From NCBI GenBank assembly GCA_021234155.1, contig JAJEKV010000010.1, positions 4,686,871-4,750,870 of the forward strand: 64,000 bases of DNA, read 5' to 3'. A model generated the notes under the pieces. The model worked only from the letters and a program-made list of their open reading frames with translations, did not search any database and was not told where the DNA came from. Of the stretch, positions 1 to 10,539 are shown piece after piece. Within the stretch, counting starts at the first letter, position 1; the number at the start of each line of letters is the position of its first letter. Origin of the DNA: Isoetes taiwanensis. Lineage: Eukaryota; Streptophyta; Lycopodiopsida; Isoetales; Isoetaceae. A program made the position numbers and the translations under genes.

Positions 1-388
1 ATATCCTAATGCATGGCCCTCAGCTAAACAGAGGATATTCTATCTTGGTTCTGGTTGGCACCTATGGTCGATATGGGAGCGTCGCAGACATCACATCTTC
101 CAAGGCAGCTATTCATCTGCACATGGTGTTATTATGGTAGCGCAGAAAAAGATACTGACAGCCGATGAGTGCTCCTCTCTTGATTCAGAAATGATGGAAC
201 GCATCTGGATTCAGTATCTTCGAATTGATTCTTATCGTTAGTCTTCCTTTCTGGAGTAAGCACATTGTGCTCCAGGTTCGTGTTCCTGTGGCATCTTTTT
301 CGTTCTTACACTGTTAGATGAGACATGTAAATTTTGTACTTTTTATCTGATTAATAAACTTTTTGGCTTTCGTCCGTAAAAAAAAAAC
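1..388 (+). mobile_element. 3' end of an L1-type LINE (C-terminal ORF2 tail, 3' UTR, poly-A)
   Basis: The frame starting at base 2 is open to a TAG at 239-241 and contains WHLWSIWERRRHHIF. This matches the W-x-IW-x-RN-x-RIF block found after the zf-RVT domain in plant LINE ORF2 proteins. About 140 bases of 3' UTR follow, ending in a run of ten A residues at 378-388. The element begins outside the window. A second copy of the same 3' UTR lies in the opposite orientation at 1113-1217. LINE identity rests on the protein block plus the A-tail; the family is not resolved. Confidence 0.7.
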
Positions 389-1112
389 GCAGAACGTAGA
401 GAAAATTTTAAAGACATGCTTCTTGCAAATCCGGAAGCTCCAGATGTTTAGCCACCACTAAAATTGATCAAAATCACTGAAAATCCACGTGGGCTTCCTC
501 CAGAGTTTTCCAATTTTGTCTGATAAAATCCAATCGTTGCATTTTTTGTAATGGCCAGAAAAAACCATATCTGATGGCCAGACTAATTTTAACCCAAACA
601 ATTCAACAAAGCGGCCAGAAAGAGTCATTAGAAAACCTACAAGACTTATTATTTCAAAATCCACAAACATAAGGGCAGCTAGGAGTTTTGTTGGACAGCC
701 GCTTGCATGTCCGTGGATGCCCAGATGAGTTGGGCGGCTGGCATGATCCGGTCATATTGTTGTAGGGGGGTAATATAATTCCGGGACTCAGGGGTCTGCT
801 TGATCCTAATAAGTTTAAGCTTGAGCTTGTGCTTGATTCTGGAACATAAATTTTGATGGTTCACCGGCAGATTGTATTGAATTGGCCACAAATCGATTTT
901 ATCTGGCTTTCCAGGTATATGCATGGTAGAATTTTGGGCCACTTTTTAGATTCATGCAGCAGAATAGGAAAGAGGAGATGAATGGGAGAGGCTTGGTTTC
1001 CATAACACACACAAAAAATATAGATGTAATTTAAACTTATACTTCATATTAGTTAAATTAAAATGTGAAAGCGGTTTATTATCTAAAAGCAGCAATTATA
1101 AAATATACATTT
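389..1112. other. AT-rich spacer, no gene recognised
   Basis: Only short ORFs without recognisable domains are present between the two inverted LINE 3' ends. I see no RNA gene or repeat structure here. Confidence 0.5.
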
Positions 1113-1217
1113 TTTTTGGAAGGTCGAAAGCCAAAAAGTTTATTAATCAGATAAAACGTACAAAATTTACATGTCTCGTCTAATTGTGTAATTATAAAGA
1201 GATGCCACAGGAGCATG
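1113..1217 (-). mobile_element. Second LINE 3' UTR copy, inverted
   Basis: Read on the minus strand, this repeats the 3' UTR found at 289-388: CCTGTGGCATCT, then TTAGAYGAGACATGTAAA, then TGATTAATAAACTTTTTGGC. It ends in an A-rich tail, seen as a T-run near 1111 on the plus strand. Sequence further 5' is not shared, so this is a severely 5'-truncated insertion of the same LINE family. Confidence 0.7.
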
Positions 1218-2616
1218 AGAATATCTAGTATAATGATAGGGGATTACTTTTGTATTTTTGAACATTTTTAGCAGGCTTGCATAACCCTCTCTACACCGTT
1301 CTTGGCTTTCTAGGCTATCCACGTGCACAGCCACCTAGGCTGAATCCAACCACGCCCGTTAGATCTTTTATTTTGTGATCCAAGGGATGGAAAAAATAGA
1401 AATTGCTCTGAAATTAAGAGGTAGAGCTATGCAAGTGCCTCCAATGAGCAGAGCAGTCCCCCAAAGTTTTTGCCACGTTCCTCGGATCCAGGTAAAACCT
1501 CCAATACATAGTGAGTTATGGTTGTGAATCAATTATCTCATGTTTATAACACACTCTACCAACTACATTCGGCAAGCAAGGGCGTTTAAAATAAGCGTGC
1601 TAGCACTTGCGGTGATGTATGGTGGGCATCATATGTACGGTGGGCATCATCTTCTCTAGTGTGAGCATATTTTAAACAAGGCTATTACCTGTTCTTTTGA
1701 TTTAAGCTTAATATGATTGGCAGCAGTAACATGTATGATCTTTCTGACGTTCCCACAGGTTTCCACTTTGTGCTCTTCCGGCTTCACCTTTGGCTCAAAT
1801 TTTGGATCTTAAAGCACCTTTCAATATAGTTTCTCCAGGTGGCATAGTTCTCTCTGTCCAGAGTAGCATTCTTGTCGTATGGTCAATTAATAACAGCATC
1901 CATCTTCATCAATGAGTTGATTGTTAATGGTTTTTTAAATTGGACAAAATTCAGGGGATGTCGGCAACTTGAGAGAACTGTGACCAACTACAGTTCTCCA
2001 GACATACTAAATGTACATGAATGGGTTATCATGTTTATATTGTTGTATATTTCAGAAGCTTAGTTTTTCTTTGCATCTTAATTGTTTAACTTAGTATTGC
2101 ATTACATTTAATGGGAACATCTGAGGAAGACCTCCACGATAGTTGTTGCTCTGATATCCAGTGGTAATCAAATACCTTGCTTCATTTTGAAAAAATATTC
2201 TATTCAGCTTGTGCAACAACATTGGGCACTTAAGATAAAAGGTATGTCTAATTGCCAAACAGTGGTCACATAGTTGTTAAACATTAACCAATTTATTCCA
2301 TGATATGGAGATTCAATTACACGATAGGCAGTTAAGGTATGCCATTTGAATGCAATTTACAACTCACAAGCTTGTTTGAGGTTCCATGTTTATAAATATA
2401 AAGCTTTTAAAAACTATCATCACATCTGAACCTCTTCCCATAAAGAGCTTCACCGTAGTTTTTTTCTGGTTGTGGTTATGTAGTTAGCCTCATACTGTAG
2501 CCTTAGTGAGATTGCTATTCAATTTAATGAGATAGCATTTTAATGTTACAAGAATGAATCCATTACTTATTTTCATTGTCATCATTCCTTTGATGTGTTC
2601 GAGTTGAACAAACCTT
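1218..2616. other. AT-rich intergenic sequence
   Basis: No coding region, RNA gene or clear repeat was recognised. Small ORFs such as that at 1872-2063 have no familiar domain. Confidence 0.5.
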
Positions 2617-3120
2617 GGCCAAAAAATTTTTTAGTTAATACAAACCATTAACACACAACTACCATTAACATTATTAACATAAACCATTGCATTTGACACA
2701 TTTAAATTAAAATCCCCCTTAAACCCCCTTTGGTTTGGGTGCATATTCACACGAGGGGTTACGTAGGGCAGCGAGAGCCCCAAAAAATTTACAATACATG
2801 TACAAAATTAATACCATTAAGTATATTCTCTCAAACCTTATAGTATTTTGCAAACTTTAATATACAGTATACAAAAACTTGTACATGCATACCCCACAAA
2901 CGAGGATCGCTATGTACGGTCCAGATCTTGGAATAAAGGGCAGATATGCCCATCAGACAGCTCTCGTTGCCCGGAGTAACCCCTCGTGTGAATATGCACC
3001 CAAACCAAAGGGGGTTTAAGGGGGATTTTAATTTAAATGTGTCAAATGCAATGGTTTATGTTAATAATGTTAATGGTAGTTGTGTGTTAATGGTTTGTAT
3101 TAACTAAAAAATTTTTTGGC
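2617..3120. mobile_element. Foldback/MITE-like element with ~160-bp terminal inverted repeats (copy 1)
   Basis: The left arm (2617-2777) and right arm (2961-3120) are near-perfect reverse complements, starting with GGCCAAAAAATTTTTTAG and ending inward at CAGCGAGAG. The 183-bp AT-rich loop contains CCCCACAAACGAGGA. CCTT flanks both ends (2613-2616 and 3121-3124) and may be a 4-bp target duplication. A homologous element of almost identical size lies at 51,859-52,369. No coding capacity is seen, so it is non-autonomous. The transposase superfamily cannot be assigned from the termini alone. Confidence 0.8.
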
Positions 3121-3369
3121 CCCTTCGGGGCCTTAAGGATGGTGTAGGGGTGCATGTAATATTGTGCATGGAGTTTCCTTAGTGCATGTAATATTGTGCA
3201 TATAATATCTGTGCATGGAGATTCCTTAGTGCATATGAATCATAAAAGAAAATGGTAGTAGAGCTAAAAACAAGCCATTACATTCGAAGTCCTAATATTA
3301 AGTGTGACATAATACCATAATAGATAATAGACAAATGGTAACACATTTAAAAAACAGACAGAGATCATA

Positions 3370-3660
3370 CAGAGGCATTTTATGAAAAATATTCCGGGCC
3401 TCTTGGATGCTCCCTTGCTGGGCAAATGCTGCTAACACATCATGACGAGGCATCTTTTCAAATACCATTTTAGCACCATCTAGGCTTCCAAGTCTTACAT
3501 AGATCCCAAGCAAAAGGTTCCAAGGAGAATACATTGGGTTCTTGAATAGACTCAAATACTGCCTGAGCCTCCTTCCAAATCCTTAGTGTTACCACAATGC
3601 CGAATGATAGAAGCAAAATCCATGCAATGCAATCTATAGAGGCGTGTTTTCCCTGAATCA
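3370..3660 (-). pseudogene. PPR-repeat protein fragment
   Basis: Two overlapping minus-strand frames give PPR-type repeat segments: WNLLLGIYVRLGSLDGAKMVFEKMP, split at its usual boundary (NLLLGIYVRLGSLDGA then KMVFEKMPRHDV), followed by QGSIQEARNIFHKMP. Upstream in another frame comes WKEAQAVFESIQEPNVFS. The spacing fits PLS-class pentatricopeptide repeats, which bind organellar RNA. Frame changes and missing repeat residues mean this is a relic of about three repeats, not a gene (intact PPR proteins usually have ten or more). There is no start or terminal domain. Confidence 0.6.
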
Positions 3661-3889
3661 AAAGCTTGAAATGTGATAGTCTTATCAGTAGAAGCTGTTC
3701 TGCAAGCGCTAAAGAAATTTCGGCCCAAAACGATTGTTTTACCCCTCGAAACCTAGAAACACTGATGGAAATCTAGATTAACAGATGTAACCAAATTTCT
3801 TTCTATAGCCTCATCCCATGAATGAAAGAATTCCCCCGCTTTGGACCATTTGGAATGGTGCAAAGAAACATATGGAAAATCTTCGTGCG

Positions 3890-4915
3890 CGGTTTCCATG
3901 AAGATCCAAAGAAAGGGCTCACATAAAATCCTATCTAAATTATGCACGGTATCTATAAGAATTAACTCTTTGTGTCATCAGTCAGTACGTATAAGAATGC
4001 AGAAATTAGCCATAGCAAATGAATTCCCGGACCTTGCCCTAACCCTAATTCAACAATGAGAAATTTGCAACCGTCACTCTTGTATTGAGAAAGAAAAAAA
4101 CGATCAGGTCTCGGATCTGCGGATGCAGTGCCCCCGTGCAAAGCGCTATACTTCTCCAACAGATTTGATAAATTTGGATTTGGCTATAAATGACTGCAAT
4201 GTTTTTCCAGGGATCTTTGCTCTGAGCAATGGGAGCAGTTTCCATGAAGATCCGGCAAAGGGCTCACATAAAATCCTATCTAAATTATGCCTGGTATCTA
4301 TAAGAATAACTCTTTGTGTCATCAGGCTGTATAAGAATGCAGAAATTAGCCATAGCAAATGATTTCCCAGACCTTGCCCTAACCATAATTCAACAACGAG
4401 AAATTTGCAACCGTCAATCTTGGACTGAGAAAGAAAAACGATCAGTCTCCGGATCTGCTGGATGCATGCCCCACGTGCAAAGCGCTATACTTCTCCAACA
4501 GATTTGATAAATTTGGATTTGGAATAAAATGACTCGCAATGTTTTTCGGGGATCTTTGCTCTGAGCAATGGGAGCAGTTTCCATGAAGATCCGGCAAAGG
4601 GCTCACATAAAATCCTATCTAAATTATGCCTGGTTCTTTGTGTCATCAGGCTGTACAAGAATGCAGAAATTAGCCATAGCAAATGATTTCCCAGACCTTG
4701 CCCTAACCATAATTCAACAACGAAATTTGCAACCGTCAATCTTGGACCGAGAAAGAAAAACCTGATCGGGTCTCGGATCTGCGGATGCAGGCCCTGTGCA
4801 AAGCGCTATACTTCTCCAACAGATTTGATAAATTTGGATTTGGGCGCAAATGACTCTGCAACGTTTTTCCAGGGATCTTTGCTTTGAGCAATGGGAGCTT
4901 ACCCCGACTCCTGCA
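3890..4915. repeat. Tandem repeat, ~320-340-bp units, about three copies
   Basis: The segment beginning GATTTGATAAATTTGGATTT recurs at 4162, 4501 and 4822, giving periods of 339 and 321 bases. A partial leading unit starts near 3890 and a partial last unit stops near 4915. Each unit carries GGGAGCAGTTTCCATGAAG and GCAGAAATTAGCCATAGC. Units differ by small indels. The ORFs on both strands do not keep a common frame across units, so I treat this as non-coding satellite-like sequence. Confidence 0.8.
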
Positions 4916-4979
4916 GGGGTTTTCGATGTGAAGTAATTCCACTGCCGTTGCCGGATCCATTTTCTAAGTATGGCCATTC

Positions 4980-7290
4980 CAAGTTTCTTTCTTAAGCTTA
5001 AAGCTCTAGGAGATGTCTTAGGGGCACTACAAGCTCAACAAGCTTCCCACCATCAGGCTCTATGAATCCGACCCACAAAACTACACCCCCTGTTATAAGA
5101 TCTGCCACCATTTTTTTATGAAGAAGCTTCTCTTCTGCAACCATTTTTTATGAAGAAGCTTCTCTTCTGCAACGACGATCTCTTTAAATGGTAGCTTAAT
5201 CTTATCTTGCTAATCCCTGTTGTTGCAGATTTGCCAGTCTGTTTTGTGCCCTAAAATGCTATGAACGAGGCAGGCTTGCATGTTCAGCCCTAAAATAAAA
5301 AGAGGGCTTTTGTTGTGAGCCCTTGGATGTTGGACCATTAGAAAAAAAAAAAGTTAAATCAACGATTAAGAAATGGTGCACTCTAGATGTACGCATTAGT
5401 ACATCCATTCGAATACTCCATAAAATCTTAGGAAAACCTTTGTGAAAAGCGTACAAAAACACAAAGAAAACCCCCTGTTATTATGCTACATATTTATCCC
5501 CGTGTTCGCATTGGCATGGACTAGAGTCAAGATCAGGATGACCCACAGAGAAGGTGCCAATTTAACAATGCCAGTTTGGCTGCACAGCTTGCTTGCGCTA
5601 ACTAAAGGTTCTGGAGGTTGTTGGCTAAAATGTTTCTTGACTTGCAGATGTGAGATTTCAATATGCAAGCAAACGCTTCTAAAGAATCCATTTGTAAGCT
5701 CAGCCCTCGATACTAGAAACTTAACAAGCAGTTCTAGAAGAGTAATTACTATGTTTGCAGGCTGAAGCTTAAGATCGTAAGCAGCAGTGTTTGACGTTTG
5801 AAAGGCAGTGACGGGCCACCCTGCCATGGTAAAAAGCATAGGCACTGGTCAGAGCCAATCAGTCCTCCTAATCCTGCTCAAAGCATCTTCTACCGAGGGT
5901 CAAGCACATTGTATGGGAATACGTTTTTTCATTTCAATATGATCAGCATGACTGCATGCTGCCAGCACAGGCAGAAATGTTAAAGTGCATTCCATGCTAC
6001 TGTGCCTTCGTGTATTGAATTAAAGACTAGATCAGCATCAATCATGCTCCCATATTTACCATAAAAGCCAAGCAGTCAGCTTGCCACAACTGAGGCATTT
6101 ATTACAGCAGAAAAGATATAAACTTCAATTTGTATCCAAGTTGTTTGTTGTGCCAACCTTTGAGAATTAGCAGAATATATATTACGCAAAATGATGCACT
6201 CTATTATTTCCTTTCAAATGTAGAAAGAATGTGCTTTCAGCTGGAAATGGAGATTATGAGCCAATTTATGTTAGAAGAATTCATAGACTCTTTATAGCCC
6301 AAGGAACATCTTATGGGAATTAGAACCCTAATGTGTAAAATATTCCAAGCAAAGCCCATCACAACCTGCAGTCATAGAAGAACACCTACAGTTAGTGCTA
6401 TATACTGACCCATTGGCAGATTGGTATCAGATGCCGTGCAAGGAAGCTTGACATGGAACTCACATCTGCACATTTGATTTCCTAAGCGTTATGGACATAA
6501 TGGAGTATTCTAATGCATCTATTATTTATTGCATTTTTGTATAGTTTATTCAAGTGCTCCAACTCCACGTTTATTGCAATTTGAAAAAAACAATAAATAG
6601 TATCATGAGATGTAAACTAAGGAGAATATGAGATGGATGCAAGTAAGGAAGATCTGTCCCCACACCCCATAGTCCTAGTGAGGTCATGTACTCCTATTCC
6701 AAGGTTTAGGCAGGCTTGGAACAAATTGTTGGTTATAATTCACGCTTACTGCCTTACACCCTACAGAAGCTCATGAGAATCAAAATCTTTGTAACATGGA
6801 AAGTATAATACTTTCCATGTTACTATTCCTTATTGCTCGGGATATATTTCTTATTTTGTTTTTTTATAAGTTATATGGTTTCCTTAAGGCATTGTTACAT
6901 TCCTTCCTTAAAGGCATGGGTTTATTAGGAGCTATTTTTGTTTACCGGTAGAGAAAATTGCCTCTTTGGCAAATAAAGTAAAGTTTGCCAAGATTCCAAA
7001 AATACCCCCAAAACTTTCCCAAAATACTATATCTTTCATGCAACATAATGGCACCCCTAAACATAGGAGCTATAAGTATAGTGATGGGTTTTCTTGAAAT
7101 GGTGGATGTGTCACACATGCCTAGCCAAAGTATGCCTAGAAAATGTAGAACATTTTTTGTCCTTGTAAGGGTTTTTCTACATTTCAAACAATGGTTAAAA
7201 GTTTCTAAACAAGCAAGTTGAGAAATAATTGTGATTTGTGAATAGATCTTTGATAGTTGACAATCTACCTTCCCAGTAACGATAAATGTT
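4980..7290. other. Intergenic sequence with a small local duplication
   Basis: The only clear structure is a ~36-bp duplication at 5101-5172 (two copies of TTTTATGAAGAAGCTTCTC). ORFs at 5442-5765, 5486-5845 (minus) and 6942-7349 (minus) have no recognisable domain or codon pattern and are not called as genes. Confidence 0.45.
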
Positions 7291-7327
7291 TGGTCAGATA
7301 ATGTAAAATATACATAAACAAGACAAA

Positions 7328-7921
7328 GTGAAACCACCAAAAGCGACACGAAGAAAGCGATGGAGCAATAAAATAAGCATCACAATGCATGATGGCCCAA
7401 TAGTGATAACATTGTATTGAATATTCTATTGCCTCATTGTACTCGAGCAATAATATAATATAGCAATATAATAAGCTTTGCCTCACCATAGAATTTGGAA
7501 ATTGCTAAATCTTACTGTAGAATTTGTGGCGCTTGGACCCACTCTTATAGGGCTTTAACTTGCCAACTTTGTGCACTTTGGCATTCTCCACCTACTCTGA
7601 TATGGACTTTAAGAGGCCAACTTTGAGCATTTTGTCATTTTCCACCCACTCTGACATGGGCTTTAGGAAGCAAGCTTTGGGCATTTACAAACAACTACCA
7701 ATGTAAAAAAATAACGGCCTACCTTTCGTTTCGTTTTATTACCCCGCTAGCCAAGGATGGGACAACTTAACAAAAGGGTGTCTCATTGCCACTTGAAAAT
7801 GTATTTGATCAAATTACAATATGCACTCTTGGCCTCAAGTGGCAATTTATATATTTATTTATTTCACACCTAAAACATGACAAAAAAACTTTGTAAGTCT
7901 TGTATCAAAATAAATGCTTGT
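7328..7921 (+). repeat. Left arm of a large inverted repeat
   Basis: This ~594-bp arm is repeated in reverse complement at 10,540-11,858. Shared blocks include ACCAAAAGCGACACGAAG, TGCATGATGGCCCAATAG and CAAGGATGGGACAACTTAAC. The arm contains two and a half degenerate ~54-bp subrepeats built on CCACYYACTCTGAYATGG near 7560-7680. The two arms enclose gene fragments, so they may be the ends of one gene-capturing element. Confidence 0.8.
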
Positions 7922-7989
7922 GCTTTTATAATCATTAAAATTATTACATGTTTTACCATAATACATGCATTCTATATATTGCATGCTAG

Positions 7990-8996
7990 ATAGGCTTCTC
8001 ATTCATCTCAGCAGATTTTCTACAATGGTGGACAGTGGGTAGCCGCACACATGCGAACTACCCACGAAAAATAAAGGGAAAATCCAATTATATCATTTGG
8101 ACCCCAAAAAAATACAATGCTAATAGATGAGTGGTCGGATGATCCCGAAAGCTTTATCAACGGATTAAAACTCCTCACTTTTCGGGTTTCGAGGAAAAAC
8201 CCTAGTGATAAGCCCTAGGCAAGGGGCTTAGACAAACGTAAGGCATAGAATCGCTCCCAAAAACCCCCGCATGGAGAAGTCGAAACAGATGCCGCTCGCC
8301 AACCTGTACCTGCACATCACCAACACAACAAACGAGACAACACAAACATACCAGAGAATAGCATCACCCGGGGGTGGAAAAGCATCACCCAAATGGGTGG
8401 AAAAACATGATAAACGTAAAACTCAGACAAAAATATAATAAACAAAAGGGGGGAGGGTGGGTTCAAAAGAGAATAAGGTATGCTGAGAGAAGAGGAAGCC
8501 ACCGATGAGACGTGGGATGCGGTAAACGCCACCAAATAGCGCTAACTCCCAACCAAAACGCATGCGCCACCGCGATGCATGCACGACATGCACGCCGTCC
8601 CATTTAGAATGGCGATCCGATGTCTTGATCGATGCGATTCTAGAATGGGAATTATAAGAAACCAACAAACCGCCCGACTACCAGAGAACTTCCTTACAAA
8701 CTAGGATCGAGGACGAAGGTCACAGGACGAGGCCAAAGGCCGGAAAGGATAACATGAAAGAAACGCCAAATTGGCTAAACCAGGCAGGAAGAAGCCCCTC
8801 CCCTGCCTGGAAATAATTCAAAGAGAATAAGGTACTGCTGAGAGAAGAGGAAGCGCCGATGAGACGTGGATGCAGAAACGCGCCTGAAATAGCGAACTCC
8901 CAACCAAAACGGGCATGCGCCGCCCGCATGCATGCACGACATGCATGCTCGTCCCATTCTAGAATGGCGATCCGATGTCTCGGATCGATGCGATTT
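7990..8996 (-). mobile_element. 1,007-bp retroposon with a perfect 17-bp target-site duplication
   Basis: TATATATTGCATGCTAG occurs at 7973-7989 and again at 8997-9013, directly flanking this block. That length is typical of LINE-machinery (TPRT) insertions. On the minus strand the element starts with two tandem ~350-bp monomers (about 8996-8820 and 8650-8467 share CGATCCGATGTC, CATGCACGACATGCA and AAAGAGAATAAGGTA). A GT-rich stretch and the structured motif at 8151-8213 follow near the 3' end. No reverse transcriptase is present, so it is a non-autonomous element or a deletion derivative with promoter-like 5' monomers. It sits inside the spacer of the large inverted repeat and is therefore younger. 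Confidence 0.75.
8151..8213. other. Structured motif, copy 1 (stem + hairpin + possible pseudoknot)
   Basis: An outer stem forms between GCTTTATCAACGG and CCCTAGTGATAAGC. Inside it, AAACTC pairs with GGGTTT (one G-U pair). CCTC in the hairpin loop can pair with GAGG just downstream. The same architecture with different bases is found at 21,491-21,553 and 45,676-45,755. The sense strand is probably minus, matching the host retroposon. Confidence 0.5.
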
Positions 8997-9316
8997 TATA
9001 TATTGCATGCTAGCAATTTATTCCACCCTCCTCCTCAAATATATGATATATGGCTAATCTTCTCCTTAGTCATTTTTCACGTAGTAATAACCCTGGCCAT
9101 TGCAAGAAAATATAAAGTTAACATTAACATCATAACCACAAAATGGATTGGAAAATGTTAAGCAATAAACCTTGTATGTTCCATAAATGCGATCACAGTA
9201 ATTCAACATCACACAAAAATTGCCACGACTTTGCCACTAACTAGATGATGATAGTCATGATACTCAGGTCCAGTATAGAAGGGAATAAGCTTGACTGGGC
9301 TCCAAGGGAAGCTATA

Positions 9317-9362
9317 ACTGCAAATATCATATTCACTAATTCAGGGGGGTATATAAGCTCAG
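9317..9362. repeat. 46-bp inverted copy of the XDH exon end
   Basis: Bases 9317-9362 are the reverse complement (three or four mismatches) of 9692-9736, the ELIYPPEL end of the XDH exon; the shared core is TAATTCAGGGGGGTATATAA. The left copy abuts the SMO exon acceptor. The two form a ~330-bp-loop palindrome. Confidence 0.75.
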
Positions 9363-9363
9363 A

Positions 9364-9727
9364 CATTTTGTAATGTCAATGTATGCACTCCTATAGTCCA
9401 GTAGAACTCATCCAACCCAAGAAGAAATTGAAGAATGCCTTGCAGGGAATCTATGTCGTTGCACTGGGTACCAGCCAATCCTTGACACATTCCACACTTT
9501 TGCAAAGGTTGATTCTTCACAGTATCATGCAGAGTTTTCTAGATCAAGCGGCAATACATTAGACAGAAAGACAGTTTCGCCAAAAGTTGGCAGTATATGC
9601 CCATCAACAGGACTTCCATGTGACTGCGCACCTCAAAAGACACATAATGACATGATAGAGGAGAGTGCAAATTTTAAAGAGGATTCTATGTTAGAGCTTA
9701 TATACCCCCCTGAATTAGCGAATACGA
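9364..9727 (+). pseudogene. XDH: Xanthine dehydrogenase exon fragment ([2Fe-2S] domain)
   Basis: The plus-strand frame from 9364 reads MSMYALL, one TAG, then [20 protein letters not shown] and [13 protein letters not shown]. It goes on to [13 protein letters not shown] and ELIYPPEL before a TGA at 9739. The [14 protein letters not shown] block is the second [2Fe-2S] cluster signature of the xanthine dehydrogenase/aldehyde oxidase family. The later CPSTGxPCxC and ELIxPPEL blocks match plant XDH, which oxidises hypoxanthine and xanthine. Only this exon-sized piece is present, with one in-frame stop. It sits head-to-head inside an intron of the SMO relic, which indicates capture or rearrangement rather than a native gene. 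Confidence 0.85.
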
Positions 9728-10539
9728 TATTTTGGTTTTGACGGATGATTCTATTTAAGGCGCGCTGACATTGTTATGGATCTTGAGGTACCAATCTCAT
9801 ATGCAACCACCTATGAATCCAATAATGAAGATAGTCTTCCATCAATATATAAACCATAAGTTGCATAACGATTTCCCCAAAAGATGGTAGTGGTAAACTT
9901 GTCCTCAAGCCCAGCATCTATTGTAGATTACATTTCCCACACTTTTCAGTAAAAGCAAGCTTGTTGTTATAGAATGGATGACATTTTATGTCTATAAGAA
10001 ATAAATCACCTTCACAAGAGGATAAGATGTAAATTGGAATGGTCCAACTGCTACCAGATTGTCAAAAACAACTGATTTATAGCATCTCCATACATCTCCC
10101 CAAGACCTGTAAAGCATTGAGTCAATAAGTTGACATGTTGTATAACATGCCTGTAGATATGATCTTTAATATATAGAAACCTTTGAACTCCAGGCTGAAG
10201 TTTAAATTTTTGAAAAGCCTTAGGCCTAAGAACATCCAATATTACCATTGGCATGGTGGCTATACTATAGAATACTAATGCAAAAACTGCAACAAAGTTA
10301 TATAACATATAATAGAGAATTGTGTAGTATTTTGGAGCCACAAGTGCTCCCAAAATTTCAAGATTGGCCTAAGGCCATCTCTGGTTGAGTTACATTATGG
10401 AATGAACTCATAGTTGCAAATATGGTATAGGACTTATACAACCCCTTTTATTTTCTTCGTGTTGATCTTGCCCATATCATTATGAACAATATCATATAAA
10501 ACAATAAACATGTGCAAAAAACTTGCAAAAGATAAAACT

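Larger units (their letters stand above)
9165..10296 (-). pseudogene. SMO: Sterol 4-alpha-methyl oxidase (SMO) exon fragments
   Basis: Three minus-strand blocks lie in correct exon order. At 10,296-10,177, FYSIATMPMVILDVL..KFKLQPGVQ is the membrane-spanning N-terminal part and ends at a GT donor (CAAAG|GTTTCT). At 9917-9774, LGLRTSLPLPSFGEI..VYILMEDYLHYWIHRWLH contains the first iron-binding histidine motif HRWLH. At 9317-9165, FPWSPVKLIPFYTGPEYHDYHH contains the YHDYHH motif. It is preceded by an intron acceptor (TATTTGCAG) and continues after a frameshift with NYCDRIYGT. Intact SMO removes C4 methyl groups from sterol precursors in the ER membrane. Several exons, including the HRVHH region, are missing, and an XDH exon on the other strand lies between blocks two and three. 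This is a dead fragment set inside the ~600-bp inverted arms. Confidence 0.8.

Noticed and set aside
5442-5845. Overlapping ORFs of 107 and 119 codons on opposite strands
   Set aside because: No recognisable domain on either strand and no supporting signals.
8151-8213. Hammerhead, twister or pistol ribozyme as the identity of the structured motif
   Set aside because: The conserved cores of these ribozymes as I know them are not present; topology alone is insufficient.
8317-9008. Short minus-strand ORFs in the retroposon
   Set aside because: They follow the duplicated monomers, differ in frame between monomers and show no domain.
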